Assembly: GCA_023387655.1 (NCBI GenBank)
Contig: JAEWHR010000183.1
Location: 3,721 to 67,720 of the forward strand
From: Bacillota bacterium
Lineage (GTDB): Bacteria; Bacillota; Clostridia; Lachnospirales; Lachnospiraceae
DNA length: 64,000 nt
Reading direction: 5' to 3'
Below are positions 34,747 to 43,528 of the stretch, piece by piece; the first letter of the stretch is position 1; every line of letters starts with the position of its first letter. The position numbers and the translations under genes were made by a program. Under the pieces are notes generated by a model, which had not been told where the DNA came from, did not search any database, and worked only from the letters and a program-made list of their open reading frames with translations.

Positions 34747-36090
34747 ATGACAAAAGAACAAAATACCATGGGTACCGTTGGAATCTATGATGCCAGATCT
34801 CTTGGTATCCCAAAAATGATCCTTCTTGGACTACAACATGCCTTTGCAATGTTTGGTGCTACTGTACTCGTACCATTATTAACTGGTCTTGATGTATCTA
34901 CTACTCTATTAATGGCTGGTCTAGGAACTTTATTATTCCACATCATAACCAAAGGAAAGGTTCCTGCTTTCTTAGGCTCCTCCTTCGCATTTCTCGGAGG
35001 TTATGCTGCGGTTGCTCCATTCATTAAAACAGAAGTTAATGGACAAATAATTACAACACCAAATACAGAGCTATTACCATATGCTTGTGGTGGTGTAGTC
35101 ATTGCTGGTCTTGTATATGTTCTTTTAGCAGGATTAATTAAAGCATTTGGCGTAAATAAAATCATGCGTTTCTTCCCACCAGTTGTAACTGGTCCAATTA
35201 TTATATCCATTGGATTAATCCTTGCACCAACTGCAATTGCTAACTGTCAACAAAACTGGTTTTTAGCAATTGTTGCATTAGCAGTTATCATAATCTGTAA
35301 TATCTTTGGTAAAGGTATGGTTAAAATCGTTCCAATTATGTTAGGTGTTGTTGTCTCCTATATCGTTGCACTTATCATAGGTGCAATTGACTTTACTGCA
35401 GTAAGCTCTGCTGATTGGATTGGAAATCCTGTCCCTGTCAGCGGCTTTGCAAAATTTAGTATCAGCTCCATTATCTCAATTGTTCCAATCTCATTGGCTA
35501 CTATGATGGAGCATATTGGTGATATATCTGCTATTAGTGCAACCACTGGTAAGAATTATATGGCAAACCCAGGGCTTCACCGTACCTTACTTGGAGACGG
35601 TCTAGCAACAAGTATGTCTGCAATGTTTGGTGGACCAGCAAATACAACTTATGGTGAGAATACTGGCGTACTTGCACTTACTAAAGTTTATGACCCTAAG
35701 GTAATGCAGATTGCCGCATGTTTTGCGATTTTCTTATCCTTCTTCCCTAAGTTTGCTGCTATTATCAACACACTTCCTGTTGCTATTATCGGTGGAGTTT
35801 CCTTAATCTTATACGGAATGATTTCATCCGTTGGTATTCGTAACGTTGTTGAGAACCGTGTGGATTTTACTCAGAGCCGTAACCTTATTATTGCAGCCGT
35901 AATTCTTGGTTGCGCACTAGGTTTTAATGGAATTGGTGGTTTAACATTTATGATTGCCTCTTATGAAATTGAACTTTCTGGAATTGCAATTGCTGCAATC
36001 GCTGGTATCCTATTAAATGCTATCCTACCAGGTAATGATTATGTATTTGATTCCAAAGACAAACAAGATGAGTTGACATTCAAGCTATAA
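34747..36090 (+). CDS. uraA: Uracil permease (NCS2 family)
   Basis: About 447 residues from ATG 34747, which follows GGAGG with 8 bp spacing; the ATG at 34732 contains that site. NCS2 hallmarks: LLGLQHAFAMFGATVLVP near the N-terminus (uracil-type QH in helix 1), GSSFAFLGG, the PISLATMMEHIGDISAI motif with the substrate-binding Glu, and GGPANTTYGENTGVLALT, the family signature. About 14 membrane helices. It imports uracil with protons. It is monocistronic, transcribed divergently from cbp, with a leader that looks like a transcription attenuator and a strong terminator downstream. Confidence 0.93.
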   Translation: MTKEQNTMGTVGIYDARSLGIPKMILLGLQHAFAMFGATVLVPLLTGLDVSTTLLMAGLGTLLFHIITKGKVPAFLGSSFAFLGGYAAVAPFIKTEVNGQIITTPNTELLPYACGGVVIAGLVYVLLAGLIKAFGVNKIMRFFPPVVTGPIIISIGLILAPTAIANCQQNWFLAIVALAVIIICNIFGKGMVKIVPIMLGVVVSYIVALIIGAIDFTAVSSADWIGNPVPVSGFAKFSISSIISIVPISLATMMEHIGDISAISATTGKNYMANPGLHRTLLGDGLATSMSAMFGGPANTTYGENTGVLALTKVYDPKVMQIAACFAIFLSFFPKFAAIINTLPVAIIGGVSLILYGMISSVGIRNVVENRVDFTQSRNLIIAAVILGCALGFNGIGGLTFMIASYEIELSGIAIAAIAGILLNAILPGNDYVFDSKDKQDELTFKL

Positions 36091-36139
36091 GATTAGTGTA
36101 AAGAGCATTCCCTATAAAAGAAATAAATTTCTTATTATT

Positions 36140-36199
36140 AGAGTACAAAATATAACCTTAATTCCACGTAGTTGTTAAGTTATGTTTTGTACTCTTTTC
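36140..36199 (+). terminator. Terminator of uraA
   Basis: AGAGTACAAAA pairs with TTTTGTACTCT, with a partial inner stem; followed by TTTTCCTTTT. Confidence 0.75.
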
Positions 36200-36263
36200 C
36201 TTTTATACCATGGACCCATGCCTAATTACCTATTCTTTTATCTATTAAAGTAATCCAGTTTCA

Positions 36264-36292
36264 TTGACATTCTTATTGCTATCCTCTATAAT
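36264..36292 (+). promoter_or_regulatory. Perfect consensus promoter upstream of the 36421 gene
   Basis: TTGACA (36264-36269), 17 bp spacer, TATAAT (36287-36292); predicted start near 36299 gives a 120-base leader. Confidence 0.85.
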
Positions 36293-36347
36293 TTCATTAG
36301 TCTTTCAAATTTCCCATAGACTTTTTCAGGAATAAGCAATTTACACC

Positions 36348-36388
36348 AGTAGACATGATTTTATTTTGATAAACTTGTCTACTATTTT
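36348..36388 (+). terminator. Attenuator-like hairpin in the leader of the 36421 gene
   Basis: AGTAGACA and TGTCTACT (8 bp) close a 20-base loop, followed by ATTTTTC, 33 bases before the start codon. It would terminate transcription early or act at RNA level. Confidence 0.45.
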
Positions 36389-36420
36389 TCAGCGTATTAT
36401 ATGGTAAAAGGAGAATAATT

Positions 36421-38085
36421 ATGTCAGATTTAGACCAAAGTAATGTTACGAACGAGATACCTAAAATCTCAGAGGAGCAACCGATGTTCGAAACTGTAGA
36501 TAATGAGACACCAAACTCGGTAGTTCCACCTACGTTTGATACATCAGGTAACAACCTTCCAACTAACCCTAAGAAGAATAAGAAATCAGCAGGGATCATA
36601 GCTTTAGTAGCAGGAATTGCCGTATGTGTATTAATTGCAGTATTTGCAGTACCACGTATTATTGAAGCTGTTTCCAGAGGTAGTTCTTCTCCAAAAGAAC
36701 GATTCGATTATGCAGTTGAAAGCTTCCTATCAGAGAAAGCAAAATCCTATGAAAAGGGATTTTCTAATAGAGTTTCAACAGATTTCAATAATAGCACAAT
36801 CTCTGTTGATTTTAATGTTACATTAAATGAAATGTTAACTTCAATGATTCAACAATCAGATCCTGACTTATTGGCTGACTTAAAGCTTAATAATGTTGGC
36901 GGAAACTTAGTTATTAAGAATAAAGAAGATAAGCATAATGTCGATGTGGCTCTTTCTGCAAATGATGTCAAGCTTCTTACTATTGAGAGTTATTTTGAGA
37001 AATCTGCAGATGCTTTGTTATTCCGTATTCCAGAGTTATCTACTGATTATTTATCTACTCCACTTAACCTATCAGTTCTTGAAGACGATGCCTCTCTTCC
37101 ACAATTCGATTTTGGAAGCTATCAGATGCCGGATGCTAAGGAAATAGCAAGCTTATATACTGATACCGCAGAAATTTTAACGAAAGAAATCAAGGATGTA
37201 ACAGTAACAAAAGATGTAAAAATTGTTGCTTCCGATGTACCTGCTACATATGATAAATTAACTACAAAAGTTACAGAAGAAAACACAAAAAATATTATTA
37301 TTGATATCATAAAGAGAGCTTGTGAAATCGAAGGTTATAAAGAACTTTTAGATTCTGCTCTTTCAAATTCAGATTCTATGGATGCAATAAGTTTTGATGA
37401 CTTCTTATCCATGTTAGAAACTATGGAAGTATCTGATACAACAGCTGCCGATTTCTCACTGTTTGTAAACAAGAAAAATGAACTTTACGGCTGTGAGCTT
37501 TCCGTATCAGTAGATGGTTCTAATATGGTGTTATCCTTTTTATCTGCGAAAGGTGATAAAAATGGTTTAGAATTATCGGTAAAAATGGATGAACAAAAAC
37601 TTATTTCTGTTACGTCAAACTATACAGAATCCTCTAATGGATATCAAGGATTCATTAAGGTTATTATTAGTGAATTAGAAGAAGCTACCTCTTTATTAAC
37701 TGAGGGCGACTTATCTTTCACTATTGATTTTGAGAATGTTAAGGTTGTAGATGAAAAGAAAGGATACATCTCTGGTTCTTTCTACATTACATCACCACAA
37801 CTTAGTGGTGCCTCCATTGATTTCATCTTTGGTGTAACTGGAGAAAAACAAGATATTACCTTTAATGTTTCAGCTGCTAGTATGTCCTTCTTCTCATTAA
37901 CTGCATCCTATCAGGTATCAGAAGGCGCCGATATCGTTTCCCCATCTGCGGATGCGATTGTATATGATGTAGAAACTGAAATGGAGGATTATATGTCTAC
38001 CGCAGTTATGGGCCTTCTTGGATTAATGGGTACCGTTGGCGATGCTCTAGGTATTGACTTAATGTCAATGATGTACGGTATGTAA
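36421..38085 (+). CDS. Single-span membrane-anchored protein with large extracytoplasmic domain, family unknown
   Basis: 554 residues. An acidic, Asn/Pro/Thr-rich cytoplasmic N-terminus (about 55 residues) ends in KKNKKSAG, followed by one strong membrane helix at about residues 57-80. The remaining ~470 residues are strand-rich with repeated patterns such as LYGCELSVSVDGSNMVLSFLS and GLELSVKMDEQKLISVTSNY, which look like successive beta-sheet lipocalin-like or LolA-like blades. Not recognised. Start ATG 36421 follows AAGGAG. It has a consensus promoter. The next plus-strand gene also encodes an anchored protein of unknown function, so the two may act together, but a terminator and promoter lie between them. 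Confidence 0.75.
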   Translation: MSDLDQSNVTNEIPKISEEQPMFETVDNETPNSVVPPTFDTSGNNLPTNPKKNKKSAGIIALVAGIAVCVLIAVFAVPRIIEAVSRGSSSPKERFDYAVESFLSEKAKSYEKGFSNRVSTDFNNSTISVDFNVTLNEMLTSMIQQSDPDLLADLKLNNVGGNLVIKNKEDKHNVDVALSANDVKLLTIESYFEKSADALLFRIPELSTDYLSTPLNLSVLEDDASLPQFDFGSYQMPDAKEIASLYTDTAEILTKEIKDVTVTKDVKIVASDVPATYDKLTTKVTEENTKNIIIDIIKRACEIEGYKELLDSALSNSDSMDAISFDDFLSMLETMEVSDTTAADFSLFVNKKNELYGCELSVSVDGSNMVLSFLSAKGDKNGLELSVKMDEQKLISVTSNYTESSNGYQGFIKVIISELEEATSLLTEGDLSFTIDFENVKVVDEKKGYISGSFYITSPQLSGASIDFIFGVTGEKQDITFNVSAASMSFFSLTASYQVSEGADIVSPSADAIVYDVETEMEDYMSTAVMGLLGLMGTVGDALGIDLMSMMYGM

Positions 38086-38162
38086 CTCTAATTCTTGTGA
38101 AAAGTTTAATTTTGTTATTTCGGGATTTGTATTTAATTTATTATTTTGAAAGATATAATTTA

Positions 38163-38190
38163 TTGACAAAAACAAAATATAGTGTATAAT
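38163..38190 (+). promoter_or_regulatory. Consensus promoter placed just before a terminator
   Basis: TTGACA (38163-38168), 16 bp spacer, TATAAT (38185-38190). Predicted start near 38197 is about 10 bases upstream of a perfect terminator hairpin. Confidence 0.7.
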
Positions 38191-38207
38191 AAACCAATAA
38201 AAACAAG

Positions 38208-38238
38208 GGCGTTTCTTATCATAAGAAACGCCTTTTTT
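38208..38238 (+). terminator. Perfect intrinsic terminator
   Basis: GGCGTTTCTTAT and ATAAGAAACGCC, a 12 bp perfect stem with a minimal loop, followed by six T residues. It serves the 36421 gene and would end the transcript from the promoter at 38163 after about 40 bases. Confidence 0.85.
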
Positions 38239-38331
38239 ATTGTTAATCTAGCTATCTTTAGCAATGCTGCTCTCCTAAAGTAGCAATCGTTCCCATCCCA
38301 GAATGATTGTTACCTAATCCTAATACAAAAC

Positions 38332-38363
38332 AAAAATAGTGCATAGAAATATGTGCTGTTTTT
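38332..38363 (+). terminator. Second hairpin with GAAA tetraloop upstream of the 38489 gene
   Basis: Arms of 14 bases that pair fully on the plus-strand RNA (using G-U pairs, which would be mismatches on the other strand) around a GAAA loop, ending in TTTTT. It can act as a second terminator or attenuator. Confidence 0.55.
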
Positions 38364-38488
38364 GCGTATTTATTAATTCATAGTAATTTATAATATATTT
38401 TAGAATTTGTTTCTTTCTTTTCCCTCCCTTGTATGCTAAACTAATTTTAGAATTTTTCGTACTAGTTTTGATAGAAAGAAGGTATAAT

Positions 38489-39220
38489 ATGGCTGCTAAA
38501 GAAACGCGTTTGGATGATAGTGCTGAAATCTATAAGAAGCGTGAAAAAATGACAGAACGGCAAAAGTTAAGCGAGATGAATACTACAGAAAAGTGGGACT
38601 ATTTTAAGCAATATTATTATAAAAAGCTATTAGCCACCTTAGTAATCGTCGGATTTGTTGGATATTTTTTATATGAAGTACTTTCACCAAAGCCAGACAC
38701 TGTACTTAGTGTGGCAATGGTTAATTATCCATTGGATGAAGTAACATTAACACAACTTGAGAATGATATCAAAGATTTACTTAATGTAAATGAAGAGACA
38801 CAAAATATTTTAATCGATACAGGCTATGACCTAAATAATCATGATTACGCTTCCGCAGAGAAATTATCAACTTATGCTTTTGCAGGTGAAATTGATCTCT
38901 TTATCGCACCAGAATCACAGTTTGTGAAATACGCATTTTCAAATTCACTAGCTCCACTGACAGACGCCTTACCAACGGATGTTTACAGTGCATTATCTGA
39001 TCGTTTGTTTAGCTGTCGTACTCGTCTCTCAGATGAGGAAGTACCTTCCGAAGCAAAAGGCCCAGAAGGTGTGTTTGGAATCTATGCAGAGGATCTTCCA
39101 ATGTTTAAAGCATATCAAGGCTATATGCAAGATCCACCAGTCATTGGAATTATCGTAACATCTAAAAACACCGAAAATGCTGTATCCACAATTCGTTATT
39201 TGTTTGGAATTGATGAATAG
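38489..39220 (+). CDS. Membrane-anchored protein with extracytoplasmic domain, family unknown
   Basis: About 243 residues from ATG 38489, which follows AAGAAGG; the open frame begins earlier at 38429 without a ribosome binding site. A charged N-terminal helix (about 45 residues, RLDDSAEIYKKREKMTERQK) precedes a single membrane helix near residues 52-72 (KLLATLVIVGFVGYFLYEVL). The outer part alternates strands and helices (DTVLSVAMVNYPLDEVTL, IDLFIAPESQFVKYAFSNSLAPLTDAL) and resembles one lobe of a periplasmic solute-binding fold. I do not recognise the family. Separated from the previous gene by two terminator-like hairpins. Confidence 0.75.
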   Translation: MAAKETRLDDSAEIYKKREKMTERQKLSEMNTTEKWDYFKQYYYKKLLATLVIVGFVGYFLYEVLSPKPDTVLSVAMVNYPLDEVTLTQLENDIKDLLNVNEETQNILIDTGYDLNNHDYASAEKLSTYAFAGEIDLFIAPESQFVKYAFSNSLAPLTDALPTDVYSALSDRLFSCRTRLSDEEVPSEAKGPEGVFGIYAEDLPMFKAYQGYMQDPPVIGIIVTSKNTENAVSTIRYLFGIDE

Positions 39221-39241
39221 AACAAAGTTTAAAAATAAGAA

Positions 39242-39286
39242 AAGGGTGTACCGCCAAATAAAATTTGGTAGTACACCCTTATTATT
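39242..39286. terminator. Bidirectional terminator between the 38489 gene and asd
   Basis: AAGGGTGTAC and GTACACCCTT arms with an inner CCAAAT/ATTTGG stem; followed by TTATTATTT on the plus strand. It serves the plus-strand gene and possibly asd. Confidence 0.8.
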
Positions 39287-39325
39287 TCGTAGAACCTATC
39301 AAGTAGTAATATCTTTCAGATATAA

Positions 39326-40408
39326 CTATTTCGCTTCAATATATCCAAGAGCCTTTAATAACTCTGCATTTAATACAGCACCGCCTGCCGCTCCACGTAC
39401 CGTATTATGAGACAATCCAACGAATTTATAATCATAAACAGTGTCTTCTCTTAAACGACCTACGCAGATTCCCATACCATTCTCATAATCACGATCAAGT
39501 GCAACTTGTGGACGGTTATCTTCTTCAAAATACTTGATGAACTGCTTTGGTGCGCTTGGAAGGTCTAATTCTTGTGGAAGTCCCTTATATTCATTCCAAG
39601 CTTTCATAATTGCTTCCTTCTCAGGTTTCTTCTCAAAGCTTACAAATACAGCTGCAGTATGGCCATCTGTTACTGGAACACGAATGCATTGTGTTGTAAT
39701 TAAAGGAGACTGCGCTTTTACTATCTCACCATCTATAACCTTACCCCAAATACGAAGTGGCTCTTGCTCGCTCTTTTCTTCTTCTCCACCGATGAATGGA
39801 ATTACGTTATCTACCATTTCAGGCCAATCAGCAAAATTCTTACCTGCTCCGGAGATTGCTTGATATGTGGTCGCAACCACTACCTTAGGGCCATATTCCT
39901 TTAATGCATGTAAAGCTGGTGTATAACTTTGAATAGAACAATTTGGTTTTACTGCAATAAAGCCACGCTTTGTTCCAAGACGTTTTCTCTGACTAGCAAT
40001 TACCTCAAAATGTTCTGGGTTAACTTCTGGAATAACCATAGGAACATCTGGAGTCCAACGATGAGCACTATTGTTAGAAACTACAGGTGTTTCAGTCTTC
40101 GCATAAGCTTCCTCAATTGCCTTAATCTCATCCTTTGTCATATCAACAGCACTAAATACAAAATCAACCGAAGCTGCAACCGCTTCTACTTCATTTACAT
40201 TCTTTACTATCATAGACTTCACAGCTTCTGGCATTGGTTTCGTCATCTTCCAGCGATTTCCTACTGCTTCTTCATATGTTTTTCCAGCACTTCTTTCGCT
40301 TGCCGCTAAAGTCGTAACCTCAAACCATGGATGATTCTCAAGTAATGAGATAAATCTCTGACCAACCATACCGGTAGCACCTAATATTCCAACTCTTAAC
40401 TTACTCAT
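39326..40408 (-). CDS. asd: Aspartate-semialdehyde dehydrogenase, archaeal/fungal-type
   Basis: 360 residues. NADP-binding GILGATGMVGQRF at the N-terminus, the catalytic Cys in VKPNCSIQ, and the substrate-binding GAGKNFADWP region. The PNCSIQ form and overall length mark the archaeal/fungal branch of the family rather than the common bacterial one. It reduces aspartyl phosphate to the semialdehyde for lysine, threonine, methionine and diaminopimelate synthesis. Start ATG 40408 follows AGAGGAGG. Monocistronic. I looked for a lysine riboswitch in the long upstream region and did not find one. Confidence 0.95.
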   Translation of the reverse strand: MSKLRVGILGATGMVGQRFISLLENHPWFEVTTLAASERSAGKTYEEAVGNRWKMTKPMPEAVKSMIVKNVNEVEAVAASVDFVFSAVDMTKDEIKAIEEAYAKTETPVVSNNSAHRWTPDVPMVIPEVNPEHFEVIASQRKRLGTKRGFIAVKPNCSIQSYTPALHALKEYGPKVVVATTYQAISGAGKNFADWPEMVDNVIPFIGGEEEKSEQEPLRIWGKVIDGEIVKAQSPLITTQCIRVPVTDGHTAAVFVSFEKKPEKEAIMKAWNEYKGLPQELDLPSAPKQFIKYFEEDNRPQVALDRDYENGMGICVGRLREDTVYDYKFVGLSHNTVRGAAGGAVLNAELLKALGYIEAK

Positions 40409-40804
40409 AAACTGCCTCCTCTAATCCTATAAACCTTATTGTCCCCCACACTCATTTTATTTGGAATCCCAGTTATTTGTGAAAACTAATTATTATTTAG
40501 AGCATTCTCGCTTACTGGAAAGCTATATCTATGCTTACACTTATGCCTGCATATATAGTTGTGATGATGCTTTCATTCATGCATACCTTCCTATCCCCTG
40601 AAAGGCCTGCGTGGACATTTTCACAAAAATGTTTTTGTATGGCGTACATTTGTCTTTCTGTAAAGTATGGTATAACATTATATGCAAAAAAGCAACCATT
40701 TTCTGCTCTTCTTCTAGCTTTTTGTGAATAATGACAAAGTGTACCAGATATTTCTACCTGCGTTTGTCACTATTTTAATGTCCTTCTATCTAATATCCTT
40801 TTAA
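40409..40804 (-). other. Long asd upstream region
   Basis: No gene. Contains a 12 bp inverted repeat AATAATGACAAA/TTTGTCACTATT (40723-40774, one mismatch) and a perfect TATAAT near 40673-40682 on the minus strand without a clear -35. The long untranslated leader may be regulatory, but I recognise no riboswitch. Confidence 0.35.
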
Positions 40805-40847
40805 AAACCAGAAAGGGACTTTTATCTTTTAATTCCCTTTCTGGTTT
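40805..40847 (-). terminator. Intrinsic terminator
   Basis: AAACCAGAAAGGGA and TCCCTTTCTGGTTT, a perfect 14 bp stem, followed on the minus strand by TTAAAAG. Lies 9 bases after the stop of the short coding-like remnant at 40856-40960 and serves that or dus. Confidence 0.75.
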
Positions 40848-40855
40848 CAATAACT

Positions 40856-40960
40856 TCAAACATATTCTACTGTAAACTTACTCTCTGGTCGAATATAATT
40901 TTCATCCGTATCGAAGTAAAAACCAGCCTCTTCAACAACAAAACACTCACTTGCTTTATT
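40856..40960 (-). pseudogene. Possible 3' remnant of a lost gene
   Basis: A 34-codon open stretch without a start codon on the minus strand reads KASECFVVEEAGFYFD, TDENYIRPESKFTVEYV and a stop. Its composition looks like real protein and it is followed at 9 bases by a strong terminator, as at the end of a gene. The upstream boundary is a stop codon. Could be chance; no family recognised. Confidence 0.3.
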
Positions 40961-41052
40961 CTACTTAATATATATACTGCAGTTAACTAGGATTCCAATA
41001 ATTCTTTAAAGTACTGTACAAACAACGTATCCGATAATTATACCCTTATCCC

Positions 41053-42033
41053 TTATTTTTCGTTACGAAGCATTTCTTCATATCTCTTCATAAGGATTAC
41101 CAAGTCATCATAGGTCTCTATCTCATTCACTTGATTTCTTAATTTTGCTGACTTTGGATATCCCATGGTGTACCAGGCAACATGCTTTCTCATCTCATGC
41201 ATTGCAGTAAATTCACCTTTAAGCTCTATTGCTAATCTAGCATGTCGTAACATCATTTCGATTACTTCAGGAACTTCCGGCTTTGCTAACAACTCACCTG
41301 TCTTTAAATAATGTTTTGCTTGGGAAAAAAACCACGGATTCCCGCGAACTCCTCGTGCAATCATAACAGCATCACAACCAGTGTAGGACATCATCCTCTT
41401 TACATCCTCCGGTGATTGTACATCTCCATTACCGATTACAGGTATGGATACTGCCTCTTTTACTGCTTTTATGATATCCCAATCAGCTTCCCCGCTGTAA
41501 TATTGCTCTCTGGTTCTTCCGTGTACTGCAATGGCAGCCCCACCGCTTTGTTCAATGACCTTTGCAACCTCGACTGCATTTATATTGTCTTTTGTAAAAC
41601 CTTTTCTTATCTTCACTGTTACTGGCTTCTTGATTGCTTTACTGATTGCACTTACGATTTCACCGATTCTCTCTGGCTTTAACATGAGCGCTGATCCTTC
41701 TCCATTATTTACTACTTTAGGAACCGGACAACCCATATTGATATCGAGAAAATCAAAGTTACGATGTTCAATCTTTTTTGCCATCTCACTCATAATATAT
41801 GGATCTTCTCCAAATAGTTGTAGTGCAACAGGGCGCTCTTTTTCTTCAACCTCAAGAAGCACCTCTGTATTTTTATTATTATAATAAATTCCTTTGGCAC
41901 TGACCATTTCCGTATAAATCAAATCCGCCCCCTGCTCTTTACATAAGAGACGAAACGGCAGGTCCGTAACACCTGCCATTGGCCCTAATACCAAGTTCCC
42001 GTTTATTTTTACATTTCCTATGGTAAAACTCAT
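41053..42033 (-). CDS. dusB: tRNA-dihydrouridine synthase (DusB type)
   Basis: 326 residues. FMN-binding TIM barrel with NLVLGPMAGVTDLPFR at the N-terminus, the active-site DINMGCPVPKVVNNGEGSALM containing the catalytic Cys, KPVTVKIRKGF, AIAVHGRTREQYYSGEADW, and PVIGNGDV. It reduces uridines to dihydrouridine in the D-loop of tRNA. Start ATG 42033 follows GAGG. It lies 170 bp downstream of coaX, on the same strand, with a 24 bp direct repeat between the two. Confidence 0.95.
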   Translation of the reverse strand: MSFTIGNVKINGNLVLGPMAGVTDLPFRLLCKEQGADLIYTEMVSAKGIYYNNKNTEVLLEVEEKERPVALQLFGEDPYIMSEMAKKIEHRNFDFLDINMGCPVPKVVNNGEGSALMLKPERIGEIVSAISKAIKKPVTVKIRKGFTKDNINAVEVAKVIEQSGGAAIAVHGRTREQYYSGEADWDIIKAVKEAVSIPVIGNGDVQSPEDVKRMMSYTGCDAVMIARGVRGNPWFFSQAKHYLKTGELLAKPEVPEVIEMMLRHARLAIELKGEFTAMHEMRKHVAWYTMGYPKSAKLRNQVNEIETYDDLVILMKRYEEMLRNEK

Positions 42034-42152
42034 TTTTTCCTCTTTCTAATCTGGTAACAATCTTCAGAACATGAAACTAATATTTATTGTTTAAACTCGG
42101 AGTATCATAGTATTTATCCCAGTTTTAATTTGTATTACTTAAGATTTACCTA

Positions 42153-42199
42153 TTTTTTGGAACGCATCAAATATCTTTTTTTGGAACGCATCAAATATC
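42153..42199. repeat. 24 bp direct tandem duplication
   Basis: TTTTTTGGAACGCATCAAATATC occurs twice in a row (second copy with one extra T), 5 bp from the coaX stop. Confidence 0.85.
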
Positions 42200-42203
42200 T
42201 TTA

Positions 42204-42971
42204 TTAGCTATTCTTTAGATAAATATATCTTAGCCCTTTTAAGGTCAAATTAGGATCGTAGATATCTATCATATCCGTAGCTTCTGCAATTATTTTACCG
42301 AGTCCTCCAGTTGCAACAACTTTTAATTTATCTAACTTAGATTCTTCTTTTACTTTCTTAATTATATATTCTGTTGCACCAATATTACCGTAGACAAGCC
42401 CTGCCTGCATACTGCTTACTGTGTCTTTTGCCAAGATAGAATCCGGCTTAATTATTTCGATTTCTGGAAGCTTCGCTGTATCACTCCATAAAGCATTGGC
42501 ACTAATCCGAATTCCAGGGCTTGTGATACCCGCTGTAAATTTTCCATCTTCGGTTACCAGATCATATGTGGTTGCTGTTCCAAAATCGATGACAAATACC
42601 GGTCCACCATATTCCTCGTAAGCAGCCACAAGATCTACGATTCGGTCTGCTCCTACTTCTTTCGCATTTGCAGTTAATATTTTTATTCCCGTTTTTGTGC
42701 CTGCTCCAACAATAAGCGGAGTTACACCAAGGTACTTTATAATGGCACTTGTTAGAGAATACATGATAGCGGGAACAACAGATGCAATAATAACCGAGTC
42801 AATACAATTTCTATCAATCTCTTTTACATGAAGCAAATCACAAAATAAAAGACCAAACTCATCTGATGTGCGTGGTATTTTTGTTGTAATTCGGTACGTA
42901 CCTACAATCTTTTCCTCATTAAATACACCTAACGTTATATTGGTATTACCTACATCTATTACGAGCAACAT
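42204..42971 (-). CDS. coaX: Type III pantothenate kinase
   Basis: 255 residues, usual length. [17 protein letters not shown] contains the ASKHA phosphate loop; [27 protein letters not shown] and [10 protein letters not shown] are the CoaX motifs; a late GGLGK provides the adenosine-binding segment. It phosphorylates pantothenate in the first step of CoA synthesis. Start ATG 42971 follows AAGGAGG. Upstream by 86 bp lies the small DUF6145-like gene on the same strand. Confidence 0.96.
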   Translation of the reverse strand: MLLVIDVGNTNITLGVFNEEKIVGTYRITTKIPRTSDEFGLLFCDLLHVKEIDRNCIDSVIIASVVPAIMYSLTSAIIKYLGVTPLIVGAGTKTGIKILTANAKEVGADRIVDLVAAYEEYGGPVFVIDFGTATTYDLVTEDGKFTAGITSPGIRISANALWSDTAKLPEIEIIKPDSILAKDTVSSMQAGLVYGNIGATEYIIKKVKEESKLDKLKVVATGGLGKIIAEATDMIDIYDPNLTLKGLRYIYLKNS

Positions 42972-43057
42972 GTATGAATCCTCCTTATTTTATGGTTTGG
43001 TTATAACCCACATTCTTATCATTTGAGTTTTAAGATTTACTTAAAGAAAATTACATT

Positions 43058-43381
43058 TTATATTTCTTCATGCAAAAAGAAAACCTTGTAATACATCTCA
43101 AGTGATTCTAATAACTCTCTCTTCGATTGTTGAAGCTGCTTAATTTTTAATACGCTACCAATCTCATCAAATAGAAAATCCCCTTCATCACTGGTCACTT
43201 GAAATATTAGCGTTCCATCTTCTTCAAACTCTAAAGTTAAAATTCCACCAACATCCTCTGTATATAATACACACATAATCTGTAATTCGTCTTTAATCTG
43301 CTGGGGAAGTCCTGCAAAATTGTCGTCCAAATAGTACTTCTTATCATAAGCACTACTACCACATAAGATGACATTGTCCAT
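43058..43381 (-). CDS. Small conserved protein, DUF6145-like
   Basis: About 107 residues from ATG 43381 (an AGG-rich stretch upstream); the frame extends to 43414 without support. Acidic, soluble: MDNVILCGSSAYDKKYYL, then IKDELQIMCVLYTEDVGGIL, and a C-terminal helix SKRELLESLEMYYKVFF. I recall this pattern as DUF6145, found beside housekeeping genes in Lachnospiraceae; no function is known. Between coaX and the LiaF-like gene, with the latter's terminator upstream. Confidence 0.7.
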   Translation of the reverse strand: MDNVILCGSSAYDKKYYLDDNFAGLPQQIKDELQIMCVLYTEDVGGILTLEFEEDGTLIFQVTSDEGDFLFDEIGSVLKIKQLQQSKRELLESLEMYYKVFFLHEEI

Positions 43382-43459
43382 CCCTGTACCTACCTTTCTA
43401 TCCTTATCTAACACAAATACTCTTTTCTATTATATATTGTTTTATTACTAAATAAACAA

Positions 43460-43502
43460 GGCTGCTAAATAACACGGTTGGAATCTGTGTTACTTAACAG
43501 CC
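43460..43502 (-). terminator. Terminator of the LiaF-like paralogue
   Basis: GGCTGTTAAGTAACAC pairs with GTGTTATTTAGCAGCC (two mismatches); followed by TTGTTTATTT on the minus strand. Confidence 0.75.
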
Positions 43503-43528
43503 CTGCATCATTTTAGTGTTATCATGTA

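Noticed and set aside
40409..40804. Lysine riboswitch upstream of asd
   Set aside because: I looked for the lysine-box core elements on the minus strand and did not find them in the expected order; the region stays unexplained.
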